A stretch of 64,000 nucleotides of DNA from Kalaharituber pfeilii. Its lineage: Eukaryota; Ascomycota; Pezizomycetes; Pezizales; Pezizaceae. Both the position numbers and the translations under genes were made by a program. The stretch lies in the NCBI GenBank assembly GCA_015179045.1, contig WHUZ01000137.1:44135-108134 (forward strand). Reading direction: 5' to 3'. The notes under the pieces were generated by a model that was not told the DNA's origin, searched no databases, and worked only from the letters and a program-made list of their open reading frames with translations. Shown one piece after another: positions 24,773 to 38,800 of the stretch (position 1 is the stretch's first letter; the number at the start of each line of letters is the position of its first letter).

Positions 24773-27700
24773 ATAGTGGCCCTTGCCGTGGCGATTCCCT
24801 TTTTCTTTGCGTAACCTTCCGCTTTTAGCTCCCAGTGATTATCACTAGCAGTAGTCTGGTTGGCACCCCCATACACTAGCAGGATTGTGAAGTTGTGATC
24901 TTCATGCATTGTTATGTAGATTGACGATCTGAAGCCGAATTCATCTAGCAAACCCCCTGAAACAGGGGCACAAGTGCGGGCCAGAATTTCTGGGTTTTGA
25001 TTCTAATGGGAATGTGAATTCACCTAAAGTTCAGGCTTACTACTGTAGCTTCAAAACGTCTTGTTACTTCTTCCTTTTTAATAATTACCCCCCACACTTA
25101 TGGCCGGAAATTGTGAAGTTTAGTGGTAAAGTACATGAACTCCATAAACTGAAGTTTGATAAACGTCTGGTTATTCAAATGACCTGTATTTACATCTGCC
25201 CTTGCTCTCCAATACCCTCTCTTCGCATTTGCATCGCCTCGTTTGGAAGCAAAGCGACCTACTCGATGTTGGTATAATTCTGGATAGTTGAACCATTTGG
25301 GTTTACATCTAATCGAAGAGATTGATGTGTAGTTAGTTACATAGGAACTAGTGTGAGTTATTTACGAATCTTCGTAACTGCTTGGCCCCGTTCATTTAGT
25401 TAGAGCTCACGATGGCATGTGATCCGATCTCTTTCTTTTGTATTGCTGAAGTCTTCTATGCGGACGTTAGATATTCGGAAGATGCCAGCTTCGGGTTTCC
25501 TTGCAGGATAATGTAATCTCATCCATGATAGGCAAGCAACTTGTCTGGGGCAGAGGGATTTGGCGATACATATTATTAGTCAAGTTTAGACTTCAGATCG
25601 TTATATCTAGTCGTGTTCTGTTCAGAATTTGGAATGGCGAAGCGAACATGCTATTGAGTCCTGTCCGATAAACGCTAGTTAAGATCGATGTTGTGAAGAA
25701 ATGAGGCTTCCTCTGCCCGTTCATCTGCGAGCTCAGGATGTGAGTCCAATGAGTCAATGCGATTCTCAAGGTCAGTTCTATGCCTCATTCTCAGGCCCAC
25801 TTCAACCTTGATCTTGATGCCACGAGTTCAGTTGCAGACAACGCCATTTGGAGTAGATGTTCCATATTTCCTTTTCCACTTCATGAGTATTAAGCGCACA
25901 ACAAAAGTTATGAACGAAGCCTACGCCCGCATGTAGTTAAGATAATCCACAAGTGGCCCAGGGTGATCTAGGTTGTCCCGTAGGAACACCGCCATCTTGT
26001 GACGCAGGAAAATCTAGCTTCGACTACGTGGGCAGGATTCGAAACCTGCGCCAGTTCCATGGCAGCCCTTGTACAAGAATTCAATGGAAAGGACAGTAAC
26101 GTGGTCGTATCTTCATCTGGCCTTTGCAAGGTCTGTCCACTCTAGCCAGAGACGTAATTGCCTGCTTGCACCTCATGTGCAACTCGCAGGCTGGAGGGCG
26201 TCGGCAAGGCATATTCCTGACGTTCACCGCTCCAGTGTATGTGAACTTGGCTTGGAGGGTAGTAAAATAAGTTTAGTATTCTGCAAAATGTCTCCAGACC
26301 AGGTCCCTTACCAAGGCTAACGAGCGAGTGTAGGATGTGCGATGAAGCAGAGGAAGCGGCAGCTCACTGGGCCGAGGGGGTGTCTGGATGGCAGGGACCG
26401 AGGTCCTCAACGTGGCTAGCTGAGATTTGACAGACGCTGAAGGAGGGAGAGTTGGACAGGCCCAAGGAGTTTGTGCAGGCTGTGGCGGATGCTTGCAGCG
26501 GTGAAGTTTTACTTATTTTCCTTATGCCCTTTGTAGGGAGCCACTTCATAGCTCTTGTCATGGTCCAGCAAGGCTGCATACCAGCTCCAAATGGTCCTGC
26601 CCAGAGCATTCCTTTGCCACCAAAAAATCAAAATTTGGAATACTCGAGCATATGCCACTTCAGTATTTGGGTCCAAACAATACTAATTCAAACGCTAGTT
26701 GAGAAGACATTCGGGTCACTAGGTAGGTTCGCCCATGCTGTTACTGGCTTCGGGCCCGCGTCCTTCTCTTAGTAACAGTCTTCTCTGGGCAGTTGCCTTT
26801 CTTTTTCCGTTCTATGACCCTTGGTGATGGCCAGGATAGCTTTTTGCTCGCGCAGCCTGCTACATTACACATCATTACCAGCCGAATGTCAAGATTTGCT
26901 TCGTACCGGCCTTGTACGAATAAGGTCAGGAGTTACCTAATATGGACGAACCTACTTGTAACTCTAGTGTGAAACTTCCCTGTGACTGGATGCTAGTAAT
27001 CTCCAATTATATAGCTTTGCTTCGGCAATCCATTAGGGTGACCACAAAATCCAATTTGAGGGGTACAAAGTTAGGCCAATAAGAGAACGAACCCCACAGA
27101 TAAGATTCAGAGAGTCGGGCACCTTCCGCTAAGGATTTATGTGAAATTCAAACCAAATTTTACCAGGGCACATTTCCACTGCAAGCAGGGGGTAGTTTCT
27201 CTATAAACACCTGGACGTGAGTAAATAATAAATCTAGAAAACTGAATGTTATGGAGACATTTACACCTTGAAGGCAGAAATTATGAGCCAGCGAACAAGC
27301 TGTCAATCTCACCACAAAAGACAATATGAGCTCTCAAGCACTAAGAGAGAGCACTAGGTCTTGAAAAAACAGCAGTCAAGTTCTGCCGGCAAGCACTAGG
27401 TAGCAGTCAGGTATCAATGTATCTAAAAAGCAAAAGAGTAGAGGAGGCTGAACTCTCGGAGTGAAAATTTTTCGCTGGAGGATAAGAATGCATTACTGGA
27501 TATTACGTATGCAAGCAGGAATAGGTGCAAATGATGCAAATGCGAATTTAAATATCCTCTATATGGTATAGTTATTATAAACTATGCTACTTCAGCAGTA
27601 GCGTACTCTAACTAACTGCTTTTGTAATTTATTGTTTATTGTTTATTCAAGCGAGTATTTTGAAAGGTGGGGGGAGGGGTACAGTACCCCTCTTTCAAAA

Positions 27701-28832
27701 AGTTTATTTCGAATGCTCTACCAAAGAATAAAACAGGGATACGGACCCCGGTTTCATTCCAAAGCAGGGATTTATAAATCCTTAGCGGAAGGCACCCATA
27801 TTGTAGTGCCCCACCAGATCTCAGATGCAGCGCCAAGTTTACTCGTTCCTTGACACCTAGTCCTCCCCGCTCCCATCAAGGTAGTTTGACTGGAGCACGG
27901 ACTGGCGGTGCTCGGAAACATACTAAAATTACAAGCACTCTGTAAGCTGCAAGTGGAATCCTCCAGGATGATGATACCGAAAGGGCTATTGTACTGTATT
28001 TGGTTTACTGTGGGTAGCACGAAACACTACCCAAACTTCCCTATACACAAGAATCCTTGTCCCTTTTAGGCTCAATTGCCACTATGAATTAGCGCTCTAT
28101 TGCAGACTACTAGGAGGTAAGATACTGGCAGCAAGGCTCAACCATTGCAGCGAATCGCAGCCTGGTGTGTATGCTTTGGGCAGTATACCTCCATTGTAAC
28201 TAACCTGGAATATTATGCGATACACTTCACTAAATCTTAATTGAGCTTCATGCTCGAGCTCAATACCCCTGATAATCAAAAACTTCCTGATCAACCTTTC
28301 TAGGAGCTGCTTATATCTTGCAATTGTGAGCAGTGCTGGTAGTACTTGAGTTGCCTTACAATTACGTGGACCAAACACATGGCGCCATTTCACAGCTTAT
28401 TTGGCTCATCCCAAAACCAAGGTCAGGAGCTCCCGAGTAAAATGCAATCACTACGGTTTTTCGCGTGAGCTTAACACCCTCTGGGCGAGGTCGATACATG
28501 GCCAATCGTCCTTATACATAGATTTCGTATTAGCGCAGTCTGGAAACGCTCTGGAAATAAACTTAGGAATATTGCCCATACGCGATGTACGAATTTTTAA
28601 TATAGCCTATATCGTTTTATACACGATCGCACGGTTTCTATCTGGTCTCGGTTCAAAGGTACTTAGTAATAACTCCATGACTGCAACCCATTGCCGGGTG
28701 GACTAGAACAAAGGGATCTGTTATCTACATTAAAGCAGGGATCAGGTCCAGCTTCCCTGTCTTTATTCAACACTGATCACTCACGATTAAATCGAACGTC
28801 AGATCTGAACATATCATACCCATGAAAGTTTC
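24773..28832. other. AT-rich, gene-poor stretch with possible retroelement relic
   Basis: Plus-strand sequence around 26310-26365 reads CRMCDEAEEAAAHW in one frame. This recalls the Cys finger at the LINE ORF2 C-terminus, but the surrounding frames are broken. The near-palindrome gaggggtac-a-gtacccctc lies near 27675-27693. No supported gene. Confidence 0.35.
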
Positions 28833-28875
28833 TTTTTTTTTTTTTTTTTTTTTTATTCACGTAACCCCGCATAAC
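28833..28875 (-). mobile_element. Family A micro-insertion remnant
   Basis: T22 followed by attcacgtaaccccgcat, the reversed family A terminus. The tail is cut short after about 20 bp. Candidate duplication ccatga on each side is not contiguous with the poly(T), so the ends are uncertain. Confidence 0.6.
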
Positions 28876-29017
28876 CATGACTCCTGGAGGAAAACAACAC
28901 ACATTTCCATTATAGGCCAGAAGGGCGACTATCACCTCATCCTGTGGCGTACATAAGCAAATATAAATGGCTTAGTAACCGGGCGTGGGATTCGATGCAT
29001 GCCAAGTTTACACATAT

Positions 29018-29182
29018 TTTTTTTTTTTTTTTTTTTATTTCATTAATCGCGTGCCGCCCTATGGGCTATGGCGATGTATATAGTCACACTAAGAGAAAAG
29101 GAAATTTAAATACATGGTATTCGGACCGGGACCCTGAGCCTGTCTTATTTCCGGTTTGGCTCGTATTCCTCCGATCTCAGCC
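29018..29182 (-). mobile_element. Family B retroelement (165 bp) with 13-bp TSD
   Basis: Poly(T), reversed family B tail and 3' UTR. The far end, read on the minus strand, gives SEEYEPNRK then a stop, matching the end of the gag-like ORF (RSDRYESERGRK stop) at 11338. The TSD agtttacacatat is exact at 29005-29017 and 29183-29195. This confirms that the tail family is attached directly to the gag ORF. Confidence 0.9.
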
Positions 29183-29195
29183 AGTTTACACATAT

Positions 29196-29813
29196 TGGCT
29201 GCACTGAATCTTGTGCAGTTATTAACCCTACCGACAACGGGCATAGATCCTCGCACAAAACTTTTTTTGCCAATTGCCTAAGTTGCAAATTCAACTGAGA
29301 TTTTGGGACTTAACTGGGTAGTTGGTGGTGCAGACTCAGCACTCCAAATCTCTTCGTCCTAGCGTGACCGTAGCGTCAGGGCCTACCCGAGACGGGGATA
29401 TCCGCCCATATTGACCTGTAAAGCTGCTAGTGACAATTCGGCTTGATCAACCGATAGCTACAGTCTGGCAATGAAAGATGGGTTGGGCACGGATGTGTAT
29501 CACCAGAAATATTGGCATGGTCAGAGCGGTGAGACAGTGCCTCAGGCATGGATCGGAGTTTTTGGAGAAGCAGCCACACCTCGGAGGCAGTCAAAAGACC
29601 AGAGTTACAAGGGAAAGTTATGGCGGCTCCAGAGCTATGGAGATAGCTACGGATGGAGTTATGTGACTTCCGAAGCTGTTGGAGATCTGTTAAGCGAGCA
29701 TAGATACTTGATAGCAATTACAATATGCAGAAGGCATGCAGGGCTGACTATCAGAACGGCCAGCAAGAGCTGCCCTCTCGAATGTCAAGCACAAAGCGTT
29801 GTCCTAAGCCACA
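29196..29813. other. Spacer without supported gene
   Basis: Overlapping plus- and minus-strand frames around 29427-29866 show no recognisable motif. Confidence 0.35.
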
Positions 29814-29872
29814 CCCTGCCCAACCATGGGCGAACAGCTGCAAGCGAGGTTAAGCACGTGAAATAAAAAAAA
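29814..29872 (+). mobile_element. Family A micro-insertion (59 bp)
   Basis: ccctgcccaaccatgggcga...cacgtg followed by aaataaaaaaaa. The tail carries two small insertions relative to other family A copies. No convincing target duplication. Confidence 0.7.
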
Positions 29873-30788
29873 CTTTACATCCTCTATTCACTGCATCATC
29901 ATATAAACCGTAACACGTAGGCTGTTGTTCAGAAAACTACAGGTAACCGTTTAACAGAGGTTAATCATGTCGTGCTGGAATATAGCTTCCTGTATAGACA
30001 ACCTTCAAATTTCCACTCCTTTGCAAATGCTTTACTACTCTAATGGAACTTCGCTCCATCAAGCAGAATGGCAGTGGTCTCCACCCCCTACACCTTCAGT
30101 AATGCTGGATAGTTGTTTGTGCCCTAAGTTGAGCGCGTTTACAAGCATTTAGTAATATTAATTCAGTTCCACACTGGCTGGGCTCCAGCATAAAGGGACC
30201 AGAATACAGCGTACACTTGCATCGGGAAACCTTTGCCGGGCAATCTAGTAGCAGCAAGCTTACTGTATTTGGAAAATGCCAAGCACCTGTTACATGTGCG
30301 CATGCAGTCCAGACCTACTTCCAAGGAATTATTTCCTACAATAGCAAGGTGCAATAAGATCAAGGACGCTTTTCACTAAGCTCACTTCCTAAACGACAGC
30401 TAACCAAAACTTCAATCAAATAAAGTACATGACTTACTGCACAAGGTCCAGTTTATAATGAAGTGAGGTGTCGCGAATCTCAAGTGGCCAATTAATGTTA
30501 TTGACGAGCTATATATCTGAGGCCTAACTCGCAAGATGCAGGCTCAATCGGAAGGAATTAGCGTAGCAGACTTCCAAGTTGAGAGGCTCTGTGCTAGAAC
30601 AGTCAATTGCCTGAGCAAAAATCGCCCCAACGTTCCAACCCAGTATAACGCCTCTGTTTGGAACGGGCTAACTTGTTATGGGTATTGAAGAGCTATGAAT
30701 GGGCATCAAACTAAAATTGAAACCGCCTGATAGATAGCTCCCTGCTGTGGCTTAGGGATAAGTTATTCTGTTGAGGTTCAAATCAAGG
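29873..30788. other. AT-rich spacer
   Basis: No gene, RNA or repeat end recognised. Confidence 0.4.
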
Positions 30789-30799
30789 AGGGCATGGAT

Positions 30800-30867
30800 T
30801 TTTGTATTTTTTTATTTTTTTTTTTTGTCACGTAACCCCGCATGCGGCTGCTCGCCATGGCAGGGCA
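30800..30867 (-). mobile_element. Family A micro-insertion (68 bp) with perfect 11-bp TSD
   Basis: T-rich tract then cacgtaaccccgcatgcggc...ccatggc, flanked by agggcatggat at 30789-30799 and 30868-30878. It lies in otherwise unique AT-rich DNA. Confidence 0.92.
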
Positions 30868-30878
30868 AGGGCATGGAT

Positions 30879-33800
30879 ATAGGCATTGAATAGAATCAAG
30901 GCCAGCTGAAAGGCAGCCATCCCAAGGCCAAACCCATCGATCATCGGTAGAAATAGCCAACTTGATGGGGAAACCGGCACCAAAAATGAATTTTTGGTAA
31001 ATAATCTGCGTCTTCTCATCGAATTAAATCGTCCCACGAAGCCTGAATTTTGCCATCAAGGTTAGTGTGGGCATATTGTTGAATTAATCTTGTACTGATG
31101 ACTACTAAAGCAGAGATTACCACGTGAGACTGCATACTAGATTTCACAAGAAGTTTTATCTCGCGTATGTGAAGGGGTTAGAGTCATCAGGTGCTTAGGG
31201 TAGAGCTTATAGTGGTTCTGTAGTGCTATGGCTATGGCAACGACAGGGTTTTGTGCCATTCTCCAACAGCGTTCTCTGTCCTTTGGGACAAGACAGCCAA
31301 TACAGAAGGGGAGAACTGGTTTTCTAGCCTTACTTAACGAATTGAGCTCAGACTACATACTTATTCACGTTATGCCACATGTTGGGCTGAGAAAATTACA
31401 ATCGAGTCGGTCGTATGGAGGCACACGGGTCTTACATTTTGGACAGTTATTCCAGTTATCCTAGACTAACTCTAACGCGTACAAGAAAGGAAAGATCGAA
31501 AAGACTAGCTGCTAAGGTGTTGATTTGATGGTAACTACATTGATGCTGCTCATGATCAACAAGGTGAAAATGGGGAAATAGTACCCAGTTTCATTCATAC
31601 AGGCATAGCTGCAGATGTATGATTCGAAAGATTGTGCACTTACATGTACTGCAAGAGAACTGCCTCGTTGATTGTATTCAAAAAGAGGGGTATCATGGAA
31701 GAATCAGGGGCTCAAGATCTACTCTTGAAATGGCAATAGATCCCAACACACTATTCTACTCACTTCCACACGCTTGACTGTCCGGGTTTATGGAACAGGT
31801 TAGAACGTGTAACTCGTGCTCTAGATCATGCGTTACTAGAGAGGAACACATCAACACGCATTTTATCAAAGGCAACACATAGAGCATGGGCTGGGTTTTG
31901 ATTTACTCGGCCAATATAAGACTGCGGAGTAAAGATCTGTTGTAACTTAGGTGGGAGACGCATAAGATGGAGTAAGGACAACGCCATGTTTTAGACGGGC
32001 CGGCCAACTCCGTGCAGGGTACGGGCCAAAGGGCCATTGGTTCACTTGCAAGGAGGTCATACAAGTCAGTAACGACCTGTATGAGGATCAACAAGTGGCC
32101 TTTATGCCGCATATGTTACTGCACAGAAGGTGCCACCCTTCAGATGACTTCCTCTGCATCCTAAGCATGACTACAGCTAGATCTGTACTCTAAACGTTAG
32201 GCAGATCTGAATCAAGGTTACCGGAAAGCCCCGTTGGCAATTACAATTGGCCCACAGATATATTAACACCAAGTTGCTGATTCACTCAGTAAGCCGTTTG
32301 TGGACAATGATCGCCTAGAGGCGTGCATCAGGTAAGTTCGATATCATGGTAAATGCCTACAACTTTGAATTTGGTAAGTCTATGCAGAGTGGCAAATGAA
32401 CGCTAATAAGGCCAATCCTTTGGTAAGCTGAGCACTCTTTGATCGAGTTCAAAAGACGACATTGACCTGAACGCCATTGATACTCGGCCCAAGTGCGTAG
32501 CTTATGTTATAACATCCAATTGCTGTCTCAAACATCACTTTCAATCCTTGCCTTCAAACGATTCATCCTGAGCATGCATAATTTCATCTATACGCACAAC
32601 TCGCCTGGATATACTACAAGTAAATTGTCTTAACTACACGCCACCAGATCACACGGCCGTGGGCCGGGCACACCGAAGGCTCTTCTGTACTCCAATTAAA
32701 CCCTTTGATAGTGCACTTCACATGAGGGCAAACGACAACACATCAACCATCAGGCTAGCCGGACACTCTAAATCCGGTGAATGCCGTGTATAAGATCTTT
32801 GCCATTGATAGTAGGAATTGCAGGACCATGCTGAAACTGTGGTAACTGCTGGCGTAGTGGTTGATGTCGCATAGCACTTCGAAGCCACGTCGAGCTCTAA
32901 GTCCAGAAATTCTTGCTAGCGTTCGTGCATACGTACAGGGCTAACTTTGGGGCACGGCTGATCGCCACTGCGCAGCAGCTTGCAAGCTTTTCGATATGTA
33001 CTTGTACGACTGAATTAAAAATATTAACAGTGATAAGTGATAAGTACCAAAACAGTATAAGAAATGGGTGATAGCCGCGCGCCAAGATGCTTAATCACCC
33101 AAATTCTGAAATAAGCTCATGTGGGTGGCGACGATCACTCCACAGTTTTTCTCCGAACATGGTCCATTTCCCGGAATTACGCTACAAAACCGATTGCCAC
33201 TACCTTTATACGGTAACTGTCGTTAGCGAGCATCTTACATCGTGTGGAGTGCAGTTTGACGTCCATCAGCAGGGGCTCTGCCGCTTGGCGACGGCTTGGT
33301 GCTTGTTACACGCTAACGCTAAAGGAGTTAGATCTATCAACAGCGTTTACGCGGAATTAACCACATCGGGAGAAAATACCCTCCAGTTCCTAAGTAATCT
33401 CTGGTAAAATCTTGGTAAAGATCACGGATATGCTTAACCGCAGGAGCGACGTCCAATGTTGCGTACATCTGACTCAGCTCAAATGCAACACTGCATTCTT
33501 TTTTTCTTTGCCACTGTCGGGTAAGGTGGTGAAGTTGACATGTCAGTCTGTAGACGAACCGGAGAACCTTAATCCTAAAATTAGTATATGTGGCTGAATT
33601 ACTGCACCGCTAATGGCAATTCTGAACGTCAAACCTGCAAAGTGAGGTATGCCTGTATTGAGCGCCGTAGGTTAAAACAACATACATGCTAAGCCGCTCC
33701 GCGATCTCAGTCTCCATTAATCTTCCACAATATCAGTATCTAGCGCTTGAATACCCCTTGAGATGCAAATTCACATCATATGATCATTACTTGAGGTCTA

Positions 33801-35858
33801 TCGAAGTGCATCTCTTGTTCATTTTTATTCCGTTAGTCCTCCCATGCATTTTAAAGTTGTTAGCGTCGATATCGTTCAAGTAAATTTCAGTTGTTCTCTG
33901 CACGTTGTTGCCGTTGTGGAGACAACCGGGGGTTGAACACGGACTGTTACAACCTTTCTCCAAACCCCCGATTCATCGAATTTAAGCGAACCATTTTCAT
34001 GTTTTTGATGTTTTTGATATCAATTTGTTAAGTTAAAGATACAAGTTTATTTAGAAGCATACATACAGGAATATATTTTCTATAATTATGACTTCGAGAA
34101 GCAATTAAATCCGTTACACAACATTTCCGCTTAATACCACCGTATACGGACTGTGGGGGCTGTGTCATCTTGGCGCTTAACTGCATTACTCGCCCATTTC
34201 ATTCTTAATCAGACAAGCCGGTCTCAGTCTTTCTCCCAGCCTGAGGAGTCTTTGTCCTGATCTAACAGCCCTTGGCGCGCTAGCAATAGTCAACCAATGG
34301 TTGATCATGACTAATAAGCAACTTCTTAGGATCGGCCACAAGCCCGATATCGATGTGTTACTGCAAAATGCTCAATTGAGTATTAGAAATAACTAGTAGT
34401 ACTATCAAAGTTAATCGACTGCACGACGTTAGGCTTTAGGATTAGGTAGTATTTTACCTTACCATTCAGTGGAACGGTGCAGACGATAAAAGCGAGGGAA
34501 AGGAAATGAGAACTTGCCATGCGCGAGTTGGAATTCGCAAATAATTCATCCTAGTATTAACTAGAATGATGGCAGATTCTCTGTGCGTTATATATCCGGC
34601 ACTGAGGATGATTCGGCATGATTTAGGTGGTAATTGAGAGGCATATTCTCTTTTGCTAGTGCGTGGTGAATTATTAATAAGGCCCAAAACAGGCATGTTT
34701 GTCCATAGAAATTCAGTGTGCTTCCTAAACAGCCATAGAGCTATAGAGTCCCTTGCCCCCTTGCTACGTAGTCTCCTGATGTGTACTGAGGATCTTGGGT
34801 TTCCATAATGGGATGGACTACAGGATGCCCTTCTGCTTTTCTACCTCTTGACTTCCTATGGGCACACTAGTCTTTTCCCCATTGACATGCAAGCTTAGAT
34901 TCCTCCTTGCCTCGATTCGGGCTTGCTTCTTTTTTCATCCAGCGCGACTTCCCCTGACAGTACATATGAACTTCATAACGTCCCTAAGATTTGTAGACGT
35001 AAACTGTTAACCTTATATGTGGTATGGGAGATCGTAGGTATTTCATCTCAACCTGATGTTCAGGTAATCGTTTTATTGACAAAGCCTCCCGCCCCCGCCG
35101 TTTCTGAAATGTCGGGTTATGACATTTGTGAATGCGTGGTCCAGGGTCATTAACATGTATCCTTCAATTACTTTGGTGGGAACTGAAAAAAACTATAAGT
35201 ATGATTGCGGGCAGATTTTAGATCTTTTTGAAGCCTACTTACCCTCAACTGCTGATAAGTCTAATAGGTACTGTCTATGAAGAAATCTTTGCAGGGCTTC
35301 TGCCTTACGATAAGGCACAGATGGAGTTAATATCACAGCAAGGCCTATTACTATTTCTTGAAGGTTTGGTACAAGAGTAAGTTATAGACTGATAGAGGGA
35401 GGACTGAAAGTTAATTAACAAACAGTTAAAGTAATAATAAAGGGATGAATGTGTTATTCTGGTGATATATAACTCTCCTGTATCCCAATGCCCTAAAGAA
35501 AAATCCCCTTTTAAAAAACTATAAACGAAATTTGATTTTGCCTAACGAATCATGTCAAAAAAATGCATAAGTCAAGTGGTATCACAAACACTAGGTTCAG
35601 GAAATATAGGAAAAAAAGATACTAATGCCGAAACTACATAAACACAAACTCCAATTGCACCTCCCTGACTGCCGGTAATAGCAATACTGAAGAAAAAATA
35701 CAGGTAAGATAAATAAAGAAATATGAAAAAGAGAAAGAATAGAGGTACATAAATTCTGTATGAAAATAGTAACCCATTCGAGCGTCAAAATCTAAGCCTA
35801 TTATCCGGGTTCACGCCAAACTCACTGGGTGGTTATTATTTCTCACTCCGTTGCAAAA
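30879..35858. other. 5-kb gene desert
   Basis: AT-rich throughout, with only short frames (all under about 110 codons) on both strands and none with recognisable motifs. No tRNA cloverleaf, TIR pair or poly(A)-tailed insertion was found by eye. Confidence 0.45.
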
Positions 35859-38800
35859 TTATACCATCCTTATGCCCTCCGAATCATAGCGGACCCCTAG
35901 TTCCCCCTCCATACTAAACCTCCTCCTCTCTCCTGGATCCTCTGTCGGTGACATTACCGTTCCCCCAGCTGGTACCTGCCCATGCACCTCTCCTACCCCC
36001 CTCCCATTCGTCCCACTCCTCTTCAACCTATACATGCTCATCCTCCCCCCAGCGGACGGCGACATTACTACTGCCACTGGGCTTGCCCCGTTTACAACCC
36101 TTGCCACGCCCGCAGTCTCACAAGTGGGAGTTGGCATACTCATGCTTATCACAGTGCTTGGAGATTCCGGTGCGGCAGTGCTTGGAGTAGGGGGGTAGTA
36201 AGGGCCCGAAGCAAGCATCTCCCGTTCCTCCTTTGTAGTGTGAATGCCAACGTTGCCAGTGAGTTTCCGAGAATGGCTCTGACTTCGTCTGGGAGGGGGG
36301 ATGGTTGTACCGTCGACGGAGGTGCCTGTGGGCTTGGGCGTCGACGGGATGGTTGGGAGCGGTGGAAGTGCTCTAACAGAGTATGCTTTGCGTGGTGGAG
36401 GCGCGGTGGAGATGACCGGGACGTGCATACTGGACGAACGACTGATGGGGGCAGGCTGCTGCAAGATGTAGTTACCTTCATCGGGCATGTGCACTGGTAC
36501 TTGTGCAGGGGCAGGTGTAGAGTCGATGTGCATGCTCGTGTTTGCCGCCGGAGCTGTAGGGCTTGCGAGACTCTCTATTTTCCGCTCTTCCGCGCGGATT
36601 TTGGCGGAGAGGGCTTCGTCGACGCCAGAGGCGGAAAGCTCCGCTGTCACGCGGATGGCTGCGAGTTTGTCTTTCTTATCAGGGTCGGTTTTGGTAGGGG
36701 TGGTATAGAGTTCTCCTGGGAGTTCCTGTGGAGGGAGAGTTGCGAGTTGAGTAGGGCCCTGGGGACTCGAAAGACCCGCGAGGCCCATATGTCCTTGTAA
36801 ATACAACTGAGAATGATACTGTCCGTATAATCCAGGAGATTGAGCGTCTCCCGGCTGGTAGAATGGGGTTTGATGGGGCAGCATGGTCATCGGTCTTCCA
36901 CCAGGGCCCGTACCAGGAGGGAATCGGGACTGCCTCATTGAAGGACTCTGAGTCGTAGGAAGCTGGAAGGCAGTAACGTGGTCGACTCCCATACCATCAT
37001 ATTCCCCTGTAGCATATGGATATGCTGGGTTCCCACCCCCGCCAATGGGCTGTGCGAGCATTGCTTCACGCTGTTTCTTGCGACGGTAAATAATGAAGCT
37101 CCCAATGAGGAGACAAACGAGGAGAATGGGACAGATGACGGCAGGGGCGATGACTGCGGCACTCTTGCTGGAGTTGCTTTTGGATCGTGGGGTACGGGTG
37201 GGAGCACGTGGGGAGGGGGTGAAGGTGCGGGAGAAGAGAGTTCGCAATGCAGGTTGGCCGAAGCCACCGTTGTCCGGTGCAAGTTTTGTGGCTTTTCCGT
37301 TACGGCTAGAAAAAATGGGTTAGCATACTCTATTCCACACTCGTAGCTCTTATTGAGAGTAAGGGGTGATGGCGCTATGAGGTAAACATACTCTCCTCCA
37401 ATAACATCTACCACCGCCTGGGGTACCAAATACGCCGATTCCTCCTTTGTATACCCAACCCACATCGTATTCTCCTTATTGTACGCCCCCATATCTAGAT
37501 TATGCACACCGAACCCCCGAGGTACGTCGCAGAGATCTTGCCCGGGAAGTGTCCTCCCATAATAATCATCTGGTGACCCCTGACGACGTTGCATGACAGC
37601 GAGTTGTGAGGGTTCGTCTGCGTATTTTCTTCCGTGGGCCACCATTTGATCCACTTGAAGCTCGGCATTGAGAGGATGTAGACGTCGCCGTAGCCATTTG
37701 AATTGTCTTCAATGGCAGCACCGCCGTACAGGTAGCTGGAAAAATAACCGAATTAGACAAATCAAACGAGGGTAACATCGGGACGGAGTGTGAGTGCGCT
37801 TACACATTGTGGGAGGAGCCGTCTTGAGCGGTTCCGACGCCGGCACAGAACAATCGCCGAGTCTCTGGAACAGTGCCATCAGCTTCCTGCTTATACCAGA
37901 TTCCCTCGTTGAGGTCGTAGATGTCGATATCAGACATTGGAGCCTATAAGGACATGAAATCGGATCAGCATCATTAATCGAGCGCAGATTTTACTAGACT
38001 GCTTAAAAACATACTGGCTCAACAGTGCCATTTCGATGCGTGTACATCCCGCCAAACGAGACCAATAGCCCCTTGTCCCCTGCCGGCACAAACAACAACA
38101 CTCCCTCCGCCCGCGGCAAATCTGGTCTCGGGCCGGACTCATTCCTCCACGTGTTTTCCACCATGTCATAAATCACCATACTACCAGACGCTATCTTTGG
38201 CCCTTTCCACCCTGGCATACTGCGCTCTCCTATCCATCCACCCAAGTAGTACGCCCTCCCTTCATGTTCTACCGCAGCCCCCATTCCAAACGAGGGCCTA
38301 GACATCTCATAGTTCTTGGTGCTCGGGTCTTCCTCGAGCAGTGTCCATGCGTCATTCCAGGTGTCATACATCCAGATTCCGCGGGGAACCGGGGAGGGGT
38401 CGACGTCTTTGGGGAACTCGCCGCCGAACATAAAGAGACGCCCATTCGCGGCGTCAGCCCAAAGTTGGCCGCCGACAACACTCGGAACAGTGCTGGGTTT
38501 GCTGAGTGGGGGATCGAGCGCGGGGAGCTTTGAGACATCGTCACTGAGGTCGAGGTAGAGCAGGTGTTCCACTGGACATCAACAGGCCGCGCGTTAGCGA
38601 TCGCCTAGAATTATATACTATACTTTAAAGAGGAAACGCACTGCTATAATTGGTCGTATCCTTGAACTTTGTATTAATGTACCCTCCATCAATATACAAT
38701 CTGTCCCCGATCACCGCCGCTGCCACCACATTAGCATTCCAGGCACTTCCAAGCTTTGCCTTCTTCCTCTCTTTCTCCCGCTGAAAAGTGAATACTCACT

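Noticed and set aside
26020..26070. Possible tRNA (B-box-like ggattcgaaacc, reverse strand)
   Set aside because: The T loop has eight bases, and no matching acceptor, D or anticodon arms could be folded.
38720..38800. 20-bp or 50-bp introns in the kelch gene near ttttcag
   Set aside because: Too short or out of frame. The 80-bp intron ending gtggcag gives HATAVIGDRLYIDGG, as expected for kelch proteins.
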